DNA of 64,000 bases from an uncultured Flavobacteriales bacterium (GTDB lineage Bacteria; Bacteroidota; Bacteroidia; Flavobacteriales_D; Crocinitomicaceae). The stretch spans positions 113,154-177,153 of the forward strand of contig CAJXJK010000010.1 in assembly GCA_913054135.1 (NCBI GenBank), in the 5' to 3' direction. Below the pieces are notes generated by a model. The model did not search any database, was not told where the DNA came from, and worked only from the letters and a program-made list of their open reading frames with translations. Of the stretch, positions 17,735-26,798 are shown in pieces. How positions within the stretch are numbered: position 1 is the first letter of the stretch; every line of letters starts with the position of its first letter. Position numbers and translations under genes: made by a program.

Positions 17735-18673
17735 ATGAATCGCGTCCTCACTAAAAAGTTTAAGAATCTTGTCTTAATTTTAATCGGAATATTCATTCTC
17801 TTTTTCTGTTTCAGATTAGGTTATGGATATACTTTAGAAACTGATAAAGGATATCAAGAGACCCCTTATTTTGACTACTTCGAGAGCGGAAAGTCAAACT
17901 ATGCAACCGACAAGTTTGATAAAGGATTATCTACTTCTAAGGATAAGTTAGATTATGATTTTCAAGCACCTGATCAGGCATTTGAACCAACATCAGTAGA
18001 GCAGAAATATGAAAAAATCGCAGAGGTGCAAGCTGCTACGGGAAAGTTTGATGAAGATGAAGAGTTTGTAAGAAGCCAAGTCGAAGATTTTGATGGTATC
18101 ATTCAGTACGAGAAGAAATATGGAAATAAAGGAGACAGACAATTGCAATTGCAGGTTGGTGTTCCGCCCGAAAACTTTGACAGTTTATATAATCAATTGA
18201 TTAAAGTTGGTGTGACCCATTTCAAACAGATTATCAAAAACGACAAAACGAACGATTACTTAGAACTTAATGCAAGAAAAGCCTCTTTAGAAAAAACGCA
18301 TGAATCGTTAATTGAATTCAAAGAAAAAGGTGGCAAGATTGATGAATATGTAAATCTTGAAAACAGAATTTTAGAGATTGAAGTAGAACTTCAAAATTTA
18401 GGCGTAAATTTAGGTGACTTTGATAAGTCGAATGAGTTTTGCACTGTGAAATTTGCCTTAGCTGAGACGAAAACTATAGCAGCTCAAACCATCTCTTTTT
18501 ATCACAGATGCAAAGTGGCTTTACAATGGACAATAGCATGGTTTTTATGGTTTGTGTCCGCTACTTTCTTCATGTTTCTTTTAGCATATATATTCATTTT
18601 GGTGGCTGAAAAGCGACCAATAAAAAGAGGCTTTGCTTGGATTAAAAGTATGACTTCTTCAGAGGAGAAATAG
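17735..18673 (+). CDS. DUF4349-family membrane protein
   Basis: A 312-residue membrane protein. It has an N-terminal anchor (LVLILIGIFILFFCFRLGYG), an extracytoplasmic domain, and a C-terminal membrane helix (TIAWFLWFVSATFFMFLLAYIFIL) with a basic tail. The middle shows the DUF4349 pattern: a strand with VPPENFDSLYNQLIKVG, then a coiled coil (YLELNARKASLEKTHESLIEF...ENRILEIEVELQNLG) and a returning strand (FCTVKFALAE). DUF4349 proteins are widespread and envelope-located, but I know of no established function. The next small membrane protein lies 57 bp downstream and may be co-transcribed. Confidence 0.8.
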   Translation: MNRVLTKKFKNLVLILIGIFILFFCFRLGYGYTLETDKGYQETPYFDYFESGKSNYATDKFDKGLSTSKDKLDYDFQAPDQAFEPTSVEQKYEKIAEVQAATGKFDEDEEFVRSQVEDFDGIIQYEKKYGNKGDRQLQLQVGVPPENFDSLYNQLIKVGVTHFKQIIKNDKTNDYLELNARKASLEKTHESLIEFKEKGGKIDEYVNLENRILEIEVELQNLGVNLGDFDKSNEFCTVKFALAETKTIAAQTISFYHRCKVALQWTIAWFLWFVSATFFMFLLAYIFILVAEKRPIKRGFAWIKSMTSSEEK

Positions 18674-18730
18674 AGTCTTGAGAACCATTTAAGTTTAGGA
18701 TTGTTTAGTAATTAAAGCTAAATTGATCTC

Positions 18731-18964
18731 TTGAAACTTAAGTTCTTAAATACCGGAATAAAGCGTGCTGGCTTTTCTTTTGGCCTCACCTGTGTTGTAC
18801 TTTTAATACTCAGGTTCGGTTTCGGAATGGACTTTGTTGACCTCTATTGGTTGATGCTGGGAACAGTGGCCATCTATGTTCCTGTTACAATTTTATATGC
18901 TTTGGTGAGTACCTTTTTTGTGAAAGATGAGGTAGAACCGTCTTCTGAAATTTTGGATGATTAG
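18731..18964 (+). CDS. Small two-helix membrane protein
   Basis: A 77-residue protein read from a TTG at 18731. Two hydrophobic segments (FSFGLTCVVLLILRFGFG and LYWLMLGTVAIYVPVTILYALV) with a basic N-terminus and an acidic C-terminus predict a hairpin in the inner membrane with both ends in the cytoplasm. No family was recognised. The frame is kept because of its position just after a membrane-protein gene, its well-formed helices and lack of a competing frame. The TTG start is the main uncertainty; no ATG precedes the first helix. Confidence 0.55.
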   Translation: MKLKFLNTGIKRAGFSFGLTCVVLLILRFGFGMDFVDLYWLMLGTVAIYVPVTILYALVSTFFVKDEVEPSSEILDD

Positions 18965-19135
18965 AGATTTCATTACAACTTTTTATTGTTTTCTTAATCC
19001 TTAAAACCTCTCTCGATTGTTGCTTGGTATAAATTTAAAGATGGAAAGACTATATCCTAACATTGAAGTGAAATTACTTAGAACATATTAATAGATGTTT
19101 AATTTAGACATAACCTCCTTCGAGAAATGTGGGCA

Positions 19136-19143
19136 TACTTTTG
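19136..19143 (+). promoter_or_regulatory. -7 box of the choice-of-anchor/PKD protein gene
   Basis: TACTTTTG matches TAnnTTTG and lies 17 bp before the ATG at 19161. No good TTG element was seen at the usual distance. The box falls inside the N-terminal extension of the longest reading frame, supporting the downstream ATG. Confidence 0.45.
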
Positions 19144-19160
19144 ACGAAAAAAAACAAAGT

Positions 19161-22100
19161 ATGAAAACACTATTATCTATTTTATTATTAGGAGCTGTTT
19201 CATCTTCTTTTGCTCAAGTCAATATTGTGAATCAGACACCAGTCACAGTCACTTTTGACAACTCTTTATCTGGAGTAAATGAAGGCGTTTACAATGGTAC
19301 GGGTTTTGATTCCGCCCCAGCAACAGGACAGTTAGATTCAGATGCTTGGAAATGCACTGGACTCTCAGACGGATCAACCACGTTTGGCGCAACGGCTAAT
19401 TCAGGAGATTATGCGAAATTAAGCTCAAGCGGTATGGAGACATCCGGTGGCTTTTACGCTTTTGATGTAGAGCCTGGAAACTCTGCCTTTGGTGTTCAAC
19501 CTACAGGAGGAGATTTCACTCCAGGTACCGTTACACTTAGAGTTCAAAATAATTCGGGAGCAGATATTACTGAGTTTAATATCGATTATGTTCTATGGGT
19601 TTTAAATGATCAAGCTAGAGCAAACTCAATGAATTTTTCATGGTCAACTGATGATGTTACTTATACACCTGAGGCTTCATTAGATTTCGTTTCAACTGAA
19701 ACTGCAGATGCTTTACCAGAGTGGGTAGATAACGATATGAGTGTAACCATTTCAGGTTTAACTATCGCTGATGGCGCTTTCTTTTACATTAGATGGGAAG
19801 CTGCTGATGTATCTGGTAGTGGTTCAAGAGACGAGTTTGCAATAGACGATATTGAAATTTCAGCTGTAATAGATTTACCAAATGTAAGTTTAGATGCTGC
19901 AGAGTACGTAGTAAGCGAAACTGCTTCAACTGTTGATCTAAGCTTTTCATTGACCAATTCAAACGGAACTCCAACTACAGTGGATTTCGAAATCTTATCT
20001 GGTTCAACAGCGACAGATGGAGTTGACTATTCAATGCCTCTATCTTTAACTTTTCCTGGTACTTCAGATGAGACCTTATTAGTGACAGTGAATTTGACAG
20101 ATGATTCGGACGTTGAAAGAACTGAATATATCGGAATAAAAGTTGTAAGCAATGCTAATGCGGTATTCGCAACGGATAAATTCATATCTGTATTTGTAGA
20201 AGATGATGACTTTGCAGCTCCGGTTGCAAATGATCAAATTGAATTACAGCACTTAACGTCATACCCTGTTTTGGGAGGGTCAGCTGAGATTTCTTCTTAT
20301 GATCCTTCAACGAACAAACTCTTTGTAGCGAATTCAACAGGTAATACAGTAGAGATATTGGATTTAACCATTCCATCAAATCCTACATTAGTTTCTTCGG
20401 TTGATGTATCTATTTATGGTAATATCAATTCAATAGTGGCATATAATGACACAGTGGTATTAGCCATGGCGAATGCATTGGATGCACAAGCTAACGGTAC
20501 AGTTGTATTTTTAGATGGATCAGGAGCATATATCAATGACGTTATCGCGGGCGCTAATCCAGACATGATAACTTACACTCCAGATCATATGACATTACTC
20601 GTTGCTAATGAAGGTGAGCCAGATGATGACTACATAGTTGATCCAGAGGGTTCTGTATCTATCATAGATGTTTCAAATGGTGTATTATCAGCAACTGTGT
20701 CTACGGCAGATTTTACTGCTTACAACTCACAAGAGGCAACTCTAAAAGCATCAGGTGTTAGAATTTTTGGACCTGGAGCGACTGTAGCTGAAGATTTAGA
20801 GCCAGAATATATCACTGTGGATGAAAATTCAACTACGGCTTGGATAACACTTCAAGAAAATAATGCAATCGCAAAATTAGACATACAAACCGCAACAATT
20901 ACAGACATCTATCCAATGGGATTAAAAGATTTCTCGCAAGAGGGAAATGCCTTAGATATATCTAATGATGCATCTGAAATTTTAATAGCAAATTGGCCAG
21001 TTTATGGAATGTATATGCCAGACGCTATTGCTTCATTCACAGTTGGAGGTATGACTTATTTAGTAACAGCTAATGAAGGAGATGCTAGAGACTATGACGG
21101 ATATTCTGAAGAAGAGCGATTAAAAGATGATGGATACGTTTTAGACCCTTCTTTTGGTGATATGTCTGAGTTTTTGAAAATTGATGAAAATGCAGGTAGA
21201 GTGAAGTTGACTTTGGCGGATGGTGATTTTGGAAATGATGGTGATTACGATTCTATCTATGTTTATGGATCTAGATCTTTCTCTATTTGGGATGAAAATG
21301 GAGTTCAAGTTTGGGATTCAGGAGATGATTTTGAGCAAATTATTGCTGCAGACCCAAACATTAGTCAAATCTTCAATTGTAGTAATGATAATATTGATTT
21401 GAAAGATAGATCAGACGACAAAGGGCCTGAGCCAGAAGGAATAATAACTGGGGTAATTAACGATACCACATATGCCTTTATTACGCTAGAGAGAGTTGGA
21501 GGAATAATGGTTTACAATATTTCTGATGTAAATAATCCTTCTTTTGTACAATATATTAATACAAGAGATATTTTAACACCAACAGGAGATCTTGCTCCAG
21601 AAGGAATATTGTTTGTTAGTGATGACGAGAGTCCTATCGACACGGCACTTGTGATTGTATCGAATGAAGAGAGTGGTACTGTTTCAATTTTTAAAGCAGA
21701 TCACTATATGTACTTTACTCCAACTGCAGACTTCTCAATGGATACAACTAAAACTTGTGAAAGCGGTACGGTTGAATTCACAGATTTGAGTACTGAAGAA
21801 GTATTAGATTACGCTTGGGAATTTGAAGGAGGAACGCCTGCAACATCTGTTGATCAGAATCCTTCTATCGACTACATGACGGCTGGTTCTTATGAAGTTA
21901 AATTAACAGTATCTAATCCAGCTGGTTCAGATGAATTGACTTTTGTGGATACGATTGTAGTAGCAGCAAATCCTGCCATGCCAGTGATAACGTTAGTAGA
22001 TGGTGAAACTATCGAATCTTCTTCAGCAACTGACAATCAATGGAATGATATGTCTGGTCCTATTGTAGGTGAGGTTAACCAATCTTTTACCCCACCAGTT

Positions 22101-22403
22101 GACGGAGACTACACGGTAACGGTAACAAATGTTGACAATTGCTTTACTGAATCAGCAGTCTTTAGTTTCGTTAATTCAGTTGGAATAGAACAATTGATTG
22201 GAAGTGACTTCAAAGTTTATCCAAATCCGACGGCAGATGTAATATTCTTTAATGTTTCATCAAATGTACTTTTGACAGATTTAAACGGAAGAATTGTAAA
22301 ACAAGGCACAAACGTAAACAGCTTGGACATTTCAGAATTGGAAAGAGGTACCTATATACTGGTAGCTAACGGTGAAACTGAAGTGAAGATTATTAAACAA
22401 TAG
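19161..22403 (+). CDS. T9SS-secreted choice-of-anchor I protein with Calx-beta and PKD domains
   Basis: A 1080-residue secreted protein with signal peptide MKTLLSILLLGAVSSSFAQ; the signal peptide fixes the ATG at 19161 against a longer frame from 19095. Domains in order are as follows. The first is an N-terminal sandwich (~25-235). The second is Calx-beta (~239-349; VSLDAAEYVVSETAS, DGVDYSMP, RTEYIGIKVV). The third is a propeller-like choice-of-anchor I domain (~360-848; SYDPSTNKLFVANSTGNTVE, LLVANEGEPDDDY, YLVTANEGDARDYDGYSEE, DDKGPEPEGI). The fourth is a PKD domain (~853-935; DYAWEFEGGTPATS, AGSYEVKLTVSNPAG). Last comes a type A T9SS domain (~1013-1080; FKVYPNPTADV, RGTYILVANGETEVKIIKQ). 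The choice-of-anchor I region resembles proteins loosely annotated as alkaline-phosphatase-like, but no catalytic site could be assigned. A terminator-like hairpin follows. Confidence 0.88.
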   Translation: MKTLLSILLLGAVSSSFAQVNIVNQTPVTVTFDNSLSGVNEGVYNGTGFDSAPATGQLDSDAWKCTGLSDGSTTFGATANSGDYAKLSSSGMETSGGFYAFDVEPGNSAFGVQPTGGDFTPGTVTLRVQNNSGADITEFNIDYVLWVLNDQARANSMNFSWSTDDVTYTPEASLDFVSTETADALPEWVDNDMSVTISGLTIADGAFFYIRWEAADVSGSGSRDEFAIDDIEISAVIDLPNVSLDAAEYVVSETASTVDLSFSLTNSNGTPTTVDFEILSGSTATDGVDYSMPLSLTFPGTSDETLLVTVNLTDDSDVERTEYIGIKVVSNANAVFATDKFISVFVEDDDFAAPVANDQIELQHLTSYPVLGGSAEISSYDPSTNKLFVANSTGNTVEILDLTIPSNPTLVSSVDVSIYGNINSIVAYNDTVVLAMANALDAQANGTVVFLDGSGAYINDVIAGANPDMITYTPDHMTLLVANEGEPDDDYIVDPEGSVSIIDVSNGVLSATVSTADFTAYNSQEATLKASGVRIFGPGATVAEDLEPEYITVDENSTTAWITLQENNAIAKLDIQTATITDIYPMGLKDFSQEGNALDISNDASEILIANWPVYGMYMPDAIASFTVGGMTYLVTANEGDARDYDGYSEEERLKDDGYVLDPSFGDMSEFLKIDENAGRVKLTLADGDFGNDGDYDSIYVYGSRSFSIWDENGVQVWDSGDDFEQIIAADPNISQIFNCSNDNIDLKDRSDDKGPEPEGIITGVINDTTYAFITLERVGGIMVYNISDVNNPSFVQYINTRDILTPTGDLAPEGILFVSDDESPIDTALVIVSNEESGTVSIFKADHYMYFTPTADFSMDTTKTCESGTVEFTDLSTEEVLDYAWEFEGGTPATSVDQNPSIDYMTAGSYEVKLTVSNPAGSDELTFVDTIVVAANPAMPVITLVDGETIESSSATDNQWNDMSGPIVGEVNQSFTPPVDGDYTVTVTNVDNCFTESAVFSFVNSVGIEQLIGSDFKVYPNPTADVIFFNVSSNVLLTDLNGRIVKQGTNVNSLDISELERGTYILVANGETEVKIIKQ

Positions 22404-22423
22404 AGTTTTCTCATAACAGGTTT

Positions 22424-22460
22424 GGGTGCTGTCTTCGTTGATGGCACCCTTTCTTGTTTT
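22424..22460 (+). terminator. Probable intrinsic terminator after the PKD protein
   Basis: GGGTGC (22424-22429) can pair with GCACCC (22444-22449), followed by TTTCTTGTTTTT. The stem is only six base pairs with a 14-base loop, so it is moderate. Confidence 0.5.
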
Positions 22461-22912
22461 TAATTAAAAACCACATTGTCATCACATCTGTCAATTACAA
22501 TAATCTCATAAGGTTGTGTGATAACCTGAGTGACTAAGCCTTCGCCACTTGTTTTGATGACTTGAACACTCAATTGACTACCGTCATGCTGCACTGTTCC
22601 TATTTCTAAAGAGTGTCCGCCAGTTGATTGTGCCTCATCAAAGCAAGCGATTACCATATGGGTACTGAAATCGATATCAATGGTCGCGAAATTTGAAGAT
22701 TCATCATTGACAGCATCCATTTTTAGGATTAGATCATCCCAATCATTTTGTGTTTTGATTACCAAATTACTTTCGTCAATATTTTCATCTCCAGCTCCGT
22801 AAAGTGCAGATTGAGAAATTTCTTCACGACTATATAGGCCTTCGTCACAAACGACTTTCTTGCAAGAAGCAAAGGTGATTAGCAAGATTGAGCAGAAAAA
22901 TAGAGACTTCAT
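22460..22912 (-). CDS. PrcB-C-like domain lipoprotein
   Basis: A 150-residue lipoprotein starting at the ATG 22912 (MKSLFFCSILLITFASC, lipobox TFASC, then KKV); the longer frame to 22960 would place 16 odd residues before the signal peptide. The body has the pattern of the PrcB C-terminal domain family: an early WDDLILKM segment, IDFSTHMVIACFDEAQSTGGHSLEI, and a final strand pair QPYEIIVIDRCDDNVVF. In Treponema the PrcB protein serves a protease complex; in Bacteroidota such small lipoproteins are uncharacterised. It follows the small secreted protein gene 48 bp upstream, so co-transcription is likely. Confidence 0.7.
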   Translation of the reverse strand: MKSLFFCSILLITFASCKKVVCDEGLYSREEISQSALYGAGDENIDESNLVIKTQNDWDDLILKMDAVNDESSNFATIDIDFSTHMVIACFDEAQSTGGHSLEIGTVQHDGSQLSVQVIKTSGEGLVTQVITQPYEIIVIDRCDDNVVFN

Positions 22913-22960
22913 ATTAATTGTTTTTCTTAGTTGATGCGAAACGAGATAAAAGGGTTGCAT

Positions 22961-23311
22961 CTAATCAACTCTTCTTCTAGGACGGCCTGCTGGAGGAGGA
23001 GCATTTAAAGTTATACTAATTAGCGTATCACTCAGAGGAGTGAATGAATAACTCGCTTTATATGAATTGTTAATGTCAGACCAATCATAAACTACAACTG
23101 TTTCAACGTTTTGAATTAAATCGGCTTCAAAGTAAATACTGTCTCTTTTGACTTTTGCTAAACCCGGAGCTCCGTATTGACTAATTTTAACCCCAGAAAT
23201 AGAGGAGTTATTCGTTGGTTGAGGGTCAACAAACTGAAATCGCACATTCGCTTTTTGAGAAATTGCTATTGTTTGAAAGAGTCCGATTAATATCGTGAAG
23301 GTTGTTTTCAT
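22961..23311 (-). CDS. Small secreted protein of unknown function
   Basis: A 116-residue exported protein with a signal peptide (MKTTFTILIGLFQTIAISQ). The rest is strand-rich with a Pro- and Arg-rich end (NAPPPAGRPRRRVD). I recognise no family. It sits between a terminator-like hairpin (23344-23374) and the PrcB-like lipoprotein gene, with which it probably forms a pair. Confidence 0.55.
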   Translation of the reverse strand: MKTTFTILIGLFQTIAISQKANVRFQFVDPQPTNNSSISGVKISQYGAPGLAKVKRDSIYFEADLIQNVETVVVYDWSDINNSYKASYSFTPLSDTLISITLNAPPPAGRPRRRVD

Positions 23312-23343
23312 AATTATTGAATGCAGAGATTATAAAAAGCAAC

Positions 23344-23374
23344 AAAAAAAGAGAAGCCCAATTAAGAGCTTCTC
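23344..23374 (-). terminator. Intrinsic terminator-like hairpin, minus strand
   Basis: Read on the minus strand, GAGAAGC (from 23374) pairs with GCTTCTC (to 23351) over a 10-base loop, followed directly by seven T. It can end transcription of the DUF1456 gene region before the small secreted protein gene. A second hairpin, GGCCG/CGGCC (23385-23403), lies just upstream of it on that strand, so the pair could also be the 3' part of a small RNA or an attenuated leader. Confidence 0.6.
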
Positions 23375-23568
23375 CATCTAACAAGGCCGCCTATGATTCG
23401 GCCAATCCCTTTTCATTGCTTCTGCAATTATTCACTAATCAATTTTTGAATCAAGATGATTAAGTCAACATTGTAAAAACAATTTTGCTATCATTTTGCG
23501 ATCAATAAAAAGGGGTGTTTTTACTAATTTTAACAAAAAAATAACAAATACTGTGCCGTCTTTTAAAA

Positions 23569-23829
23569 TTAATCGTCTTTACCTTCAGCCGCCCTTTGTG
23601 GCCGCTTATCTGGCATTGGTCCTCTCATGTGAATAACCAATCCATTTAAGAAATTCCTTAATATTTGATCTCCACAATTTCTATACTTTGGATGCCCTTC
23701 TTTTCTAAAAAAGGCACCTAACTCACTTTCTGAAACTTTGAAATCAACAAGAGCGCATATTTTCACGATATCTGTATTTGTGAATTTGTGCGCAACTCTT
23801 AGTTTTTTAAAAATATCGTTATTCGTCAT
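23569..23829 (-). CDS. DUF1456-family protein, single-domain form
   Basis: An 86-residue cytoplasmic protein. It starts MTNNDIFKKLRVAHKFTNTD and contains LVDFKVSESELGAFFRKEG and CGDQILRNFLNGLV, the recognisable DUF1456 (YehS-type) helical unit. E. coli YehS has two such units in about 156 residues; this protein has one, with a basic Pro/Arg-rich tail. The stretch resembles the second unit of the two-unit form. The function of the family is unknown. It starts 6 bp after the end of the three-paralog operon and may be its last gene. Confidence 0.8.
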   Translation of the reverse strand: MTNNDIFKKLRVAHKFTNTDIVKICALVDFKVSESELGAFFRKEGHPKYRNCGDQILRNFLNGLVIHMRGPMPDKRPQRAAEGKDD

Positions 23830-23835
23830 ATCTTC

Positions 23836-24831
23836 TTAATAATCGTAATCAAATGAGTACTGTTCTTCGATTACATTAAAGTCACATTGAAAAGAGAATG
23901 ATCCTCCTCCTCTTTTATCCCAAAAATTCGCGGTAACATGTACCACATCCATGTCATAATATTCGTACAAAATGAATTCAAGATTTACCTCTTTAAATAT
24001 TTCACTTTTTAATTTAGGTGACTCTGATATCATATAATCTTCGGCCTCAACGAGTACGTTTCCATTTTCATCTTCAATGTATAAGCTGGCGCCATAGTGG
24101 GCCATATCACCTGGAGTTTTAAATCCTCTTAAGCCGTGAACGCCCATGTAGTAGTATTTGCCTATCTCAATTTCATTGTCGGTTACATAAGTTTCTTCGT
24201 CTCTGTCCCAAACGTATGCCACAGAGCATTTTAGGCCATCATTTTTAGCGTTAATGTTAGGGTTTTCGTCAATGGTAATTAGTGCCTTTCCCATTATTTC
24301 TTTTCCTGTGGCATCATCTCGAAATGATGAATAGAAATAATAAGATTCTCCCTCTTCTAAAGGCTCTGAAACCTCAATTGAATTATTCAAATAAATGTCA
24401 TCATATTCATTGTGATATTCAGTGAATAAATCCATGTCATCATAAGACCAATATTCAACAGTGTCTCCTTTAAGAGTTGTAAATAAGTAAGAACTACCTA
24501 AGTTATATTCACTATAATCTTCAGATAAGGTAACGCCCTCTATAAGGTCGAAATGCATATAAATGACGTCTCCATATTTCAAGTGTCCATCAATCATTAC
24601 ATCATTGACGCTCAAATAAATATAGTCACAGTCAAGGCCATTCTCTATTATCTCAACTTCATAATCGTCTTCAAAAACTTCAATCTCGTCAAGAAAATCT
24701 TCAGAATAGATGTCTTCTAATTCTTCAAAATCATCTTCTTGAGCTCTTTGATTACAAGAACTAAGTAGTATTAGAATTGAAATATAGAATGCGTATTTCA
24801 CAACCGAAATATACGATTTATGATGCAGCAA
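23836..24831 (-). CDS. Two-repeat acidic surface lipoprotein, paralog 3 of 3
   Basis: A 331-residue lipoprotein with lipobox LLSSC, then NQRAQEDDFEELED: a long acidic linker. It carries two copies of a ~130-residue unit. Unit 1 begins NGLDCDYIYL and has DGHLKYGDVIYMHFDLIEGV and LFTTLKGDTVEY. Unit 2 begins NDGLKCSVAYVW and has NEIEIGKYYYMGVHGLRGF and VTANFWDKRGG. The longest frame overlaps the upstream gene by 14 bp; a GTG at 24801 (giving MKYAFYISILILLSSC) would remove the overlap and give a more usual signal peptide, so the true start may be there. No known domain was recognised. Net charge is strongly negative. Confidence 0.65.
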   Translation of the reverse strand: MLHHKSYISVVKYAFYISILILLSSCNQRAQEDDFEELEDIYSEDFLDEIEVFEDDYEVEIIENGLDCDYIYLSVNDVMIDGHLKYGDVIYMHFDLIEGVTLSEDYSEYNLGSSYLFTTLKGDTVEYWSYDDMDLFTEYHNEYDDIYLNNSIEVSEPLEEGESYYFYSSFRDDATGKEIMGKALITIDENPNINAKNDGLKCSVAYVWDRDEETYVTDNEIEIGKYYYMGVHGLRGFKTPGDMAHYGASLYIEDENGNVLVEAEDYMISESPKLKSEIFKEVNLEFILYEYYDMDVVHVTANFWDKRGGGSFSFQCDFNVIEEQYSFDYDY

Positions 24832-25759
24832 TTATGAAATCTGACCAATAAGAAAGTTTTGCATCTGAGTTTTTGTCCCAAACTTCGATTTCAACATGAA
24901 TGGTATTTTGATTGAATTCTTCGGCTACTTGAAAGTCAATTGAAAGTAATTCATTGATGTCGGTGAACTTAACTTGTCCGTTATTACTTAACAGAAGGTC
25001 ACCACTATCAAATGGATCTTGATTTTCAAGGTCATTCATTTTTAGTTTGATACCGATATTGGCATAATCACCTTTCAAAGTGAATCCGCTCACTCCCAGT
25101 ATTGCAAAGTCATAATCTCGGCCTTTGGTAATCACATTGTTGGTCACGTAAAAGTTGTCAATTGGGTCATAAACAAATCCCTCTTTGCAGCTTAAACCAT
25201 CAGCATCTATGTGTATGTTTTCATTTGGGGCTACTGTTAGCTTCGTTTTTCCATAAACTATGCGGCCATTAGTCACATCTTTTAAACCAGAAGTAAAGTA
25301 ATATGAGCTTCCTGAGTAAGTAGGGGAAACAACAAAACAATAGGTACTTAGCTCTGGGTGCGTTTGAACTTTGTTTGAATCAATAATTGGCGGAATGCTT
25401 CCGAAAGGATAATAATCTAAAGTGTCACCATCTAAGGTTGTGAATAAGAACATCATGTCAACTTCACATTGTCCGTCAGGGAATTCTAATCCCTTTATTT
25501 CGGTGAAATTCATTCTGATCTGTTCACCAAATACCGCATGGCCATCAACTTTTTTACCCCCTTGGGTTAAATAAATGTCTTCGCACTTTAGGCCTTCTGA
25601 AGTTTGGTCTATAGAGTAAATTCCATCAATCAAATCATTTGACATATCGTGGTCAGCACCATTTGGAATTTCAGGAATCTCAAATTCATCTGACGAAGAA
25701 TCGGTAACACAAGAAACGGTTGCTAAGGATATAGCAAGAATTGGTAAAAAAATCTTCAT
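24818..25759 (-). CDS. Two-repeat surface lipoprotein, paralog 2 of 3
   Basis: A 313-residue lipoprotein: signal peptide with lipobox ATVSC followed by VTDSSSDEFE. Two repeated units: unit 1 starts SEGLKCEDIYLTQGG and continues VDGHAVFGEQIRMNFTEIKGL and LFTTLDGDTLDYY; unit 2 starts ADGLSCKEGFVYD and continues NNVITKGRDYDFAILGVSGF and VEIEVWDKNSDA. The order of marks matches the neighbouring paralogs. Adjacent to the upstream gene (ATG directly after its stop). The protein probably sits on the outer membrane. The function is unknown, and no enzyme motif was seen. Confidence 0.65.
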   Translation of the reverse strand: MKIFLPILAISLATVSCVTDSSSDEFEIPEIPNGADHDMSNDLIDGIYSIDQTSEGLKCEDIYLTQGGKKVDGHAVFGEQIRMNFTEIKGLEFPDGQCEVDMMFLFTTLDGDTLDYYPFGSIPPIIDSNKVQTHPELSTYCFVVSPTYSGSSYYFTSGLKDVTNGRIVYGKTKLTVAPNENIHIDADGLSCKEGFVYDPIDNFYVTNNVITKGRDYDFAILGVSGFTLKGDYANIGIKLKMNDLENQDPFDSGDLLLSNNGQVKFTDINELLSIDFQVAEEFNQNTIHVEIEVWDKNSDAKLSYWSDFIIAAS

Positions 25760-26677
25760 CTATTCTACAACTGTAAAGGTGGTTGTTCCAGTAACTTCTG
25801 CTTTGCCTTTCTTATCCCAAATTTTAACGTAGAATTTAATATCAGTACCTAAAACTTGGTTTGAAAGTTCAGCATAAGGATCTAACATGAATGGCCCTTC
25901 TTTTTTGAATGCTCCTCCGTTTTCAGAAATAGCGTCTTCAATGTGCAGTAATTCTTCACCACTTTTCACATCAGTCAAAATCATTTCTAATCCAATACTG
26001 TAATATCCTTCTTCTAAAGTGAATCCTTCTAATTCATCAAATAACATTTTGAAATTTCCAACTCTAGCTTTGCCATCTAACACAATTGTACTTTGAGGCA
26101 CAGAGAATAAGAATATTTCTGAAAAAGACGCTCCGCCTTTTGCAGTGGTGGTAATTGAAGGACTTGGTCCTATTTCAAAAGTTGCTGATGCTTTTGTTGA
26201 ATTACCTGAGCACAAGTCTTTAATCTCCATTTCAATGATGTACGTTCCTGAATACATTGGGCGTCCAATATAAATTGGGAGATCAACTTGTTTACTGTCT
26301 CCTTGTCCTTCAGGGAAAGCGGCTCCACCATTCACAAATTTCCAACCTTCTTCCATCACAACGACACCATCACTTTTTCTTTTCACTTGATGACGACCCA
26401 TTGCAAAAGTTCCGTCATCAGTTTTTTGAAGACCAGTAATTTGATCCATTACAACTCTACATACTGATCCAAAAGCAATTGACTTTTTGAATTCGTATTC
26501 AGGATAGTACTGAAAAACTACTCTTCCGCACTTTAATCCACTGTCTTCAATTTTGAACTTTTTGCTCATTTCCGGAATCTCTTTGTAAGCTTCGTCTGGA
26601 ATAGCATCAAAATTTAACTGACTAAATCCTGAATAGGATGTTAGGATTAGAGCAAGGGTATAAAGTAATTTTTTCAT
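25760..26677 (-). CDS. Two-repeat secreted protein, paralog 1 of 3
   Basis: A 305-residue exported protein, first of the three-paralog operon. Its signal peptide (MKKLLYTLALILTSYSGFSQ) has a standard cleavage site and no lipobox, unlike the two lipoprotein paralogs. Unit 1 starts EDSGLKCGRVVFQY with AFGSVCRVVMDQITGL; unit 2 starts KGGASFSEIFLFSV with GKARVGNFKMLFDELEGF and ends with the shared VKIWDKKGKAEVT strand. A soluble member plus two lipid-anchored members suggests an interacting set in the envelope. I recognise no family; a beta-sandwich fold is plausible. Confidence 0.65.
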   Translation of the reverse strand: MKKLLYTLALILTSYSGFSQLNFDAIPDEAYKEIPEMSKKFKIEDSGLKCGRVVFQYYPEYEFKKSIAFGSVCRVVMDQITGLQKTDDGTFAMGRHQVKRKSDGVVVMEEGWKFVNGGAAFPEGQGDSKQVDLPIYIGRPMYSGTYIIEMEIKDLCSGNSTKASATFEIGPSPSITTTAKGGASFSEIFLFSVPQSTIVLDGKARVGNFKMLFDELEGFTLEEGYYSIGLEMILTDVKSGEELLHIEDAISENGGAFKKEGPFMLDPYAELSNQVLGTDIKFYVKIWDKKGKAEVTGTTTFTVVE

Positions 26678-26798
26678 GGTATTTAATTTAGTGGTAACAA
26701 TATAATGTGACTATTTCGGAAAACCAGAATAATTATGGTGAAATCATCAATTTAGGTGGTGAATCAATAAGTTTTCTGAATTAATCATGGTTTAGACC

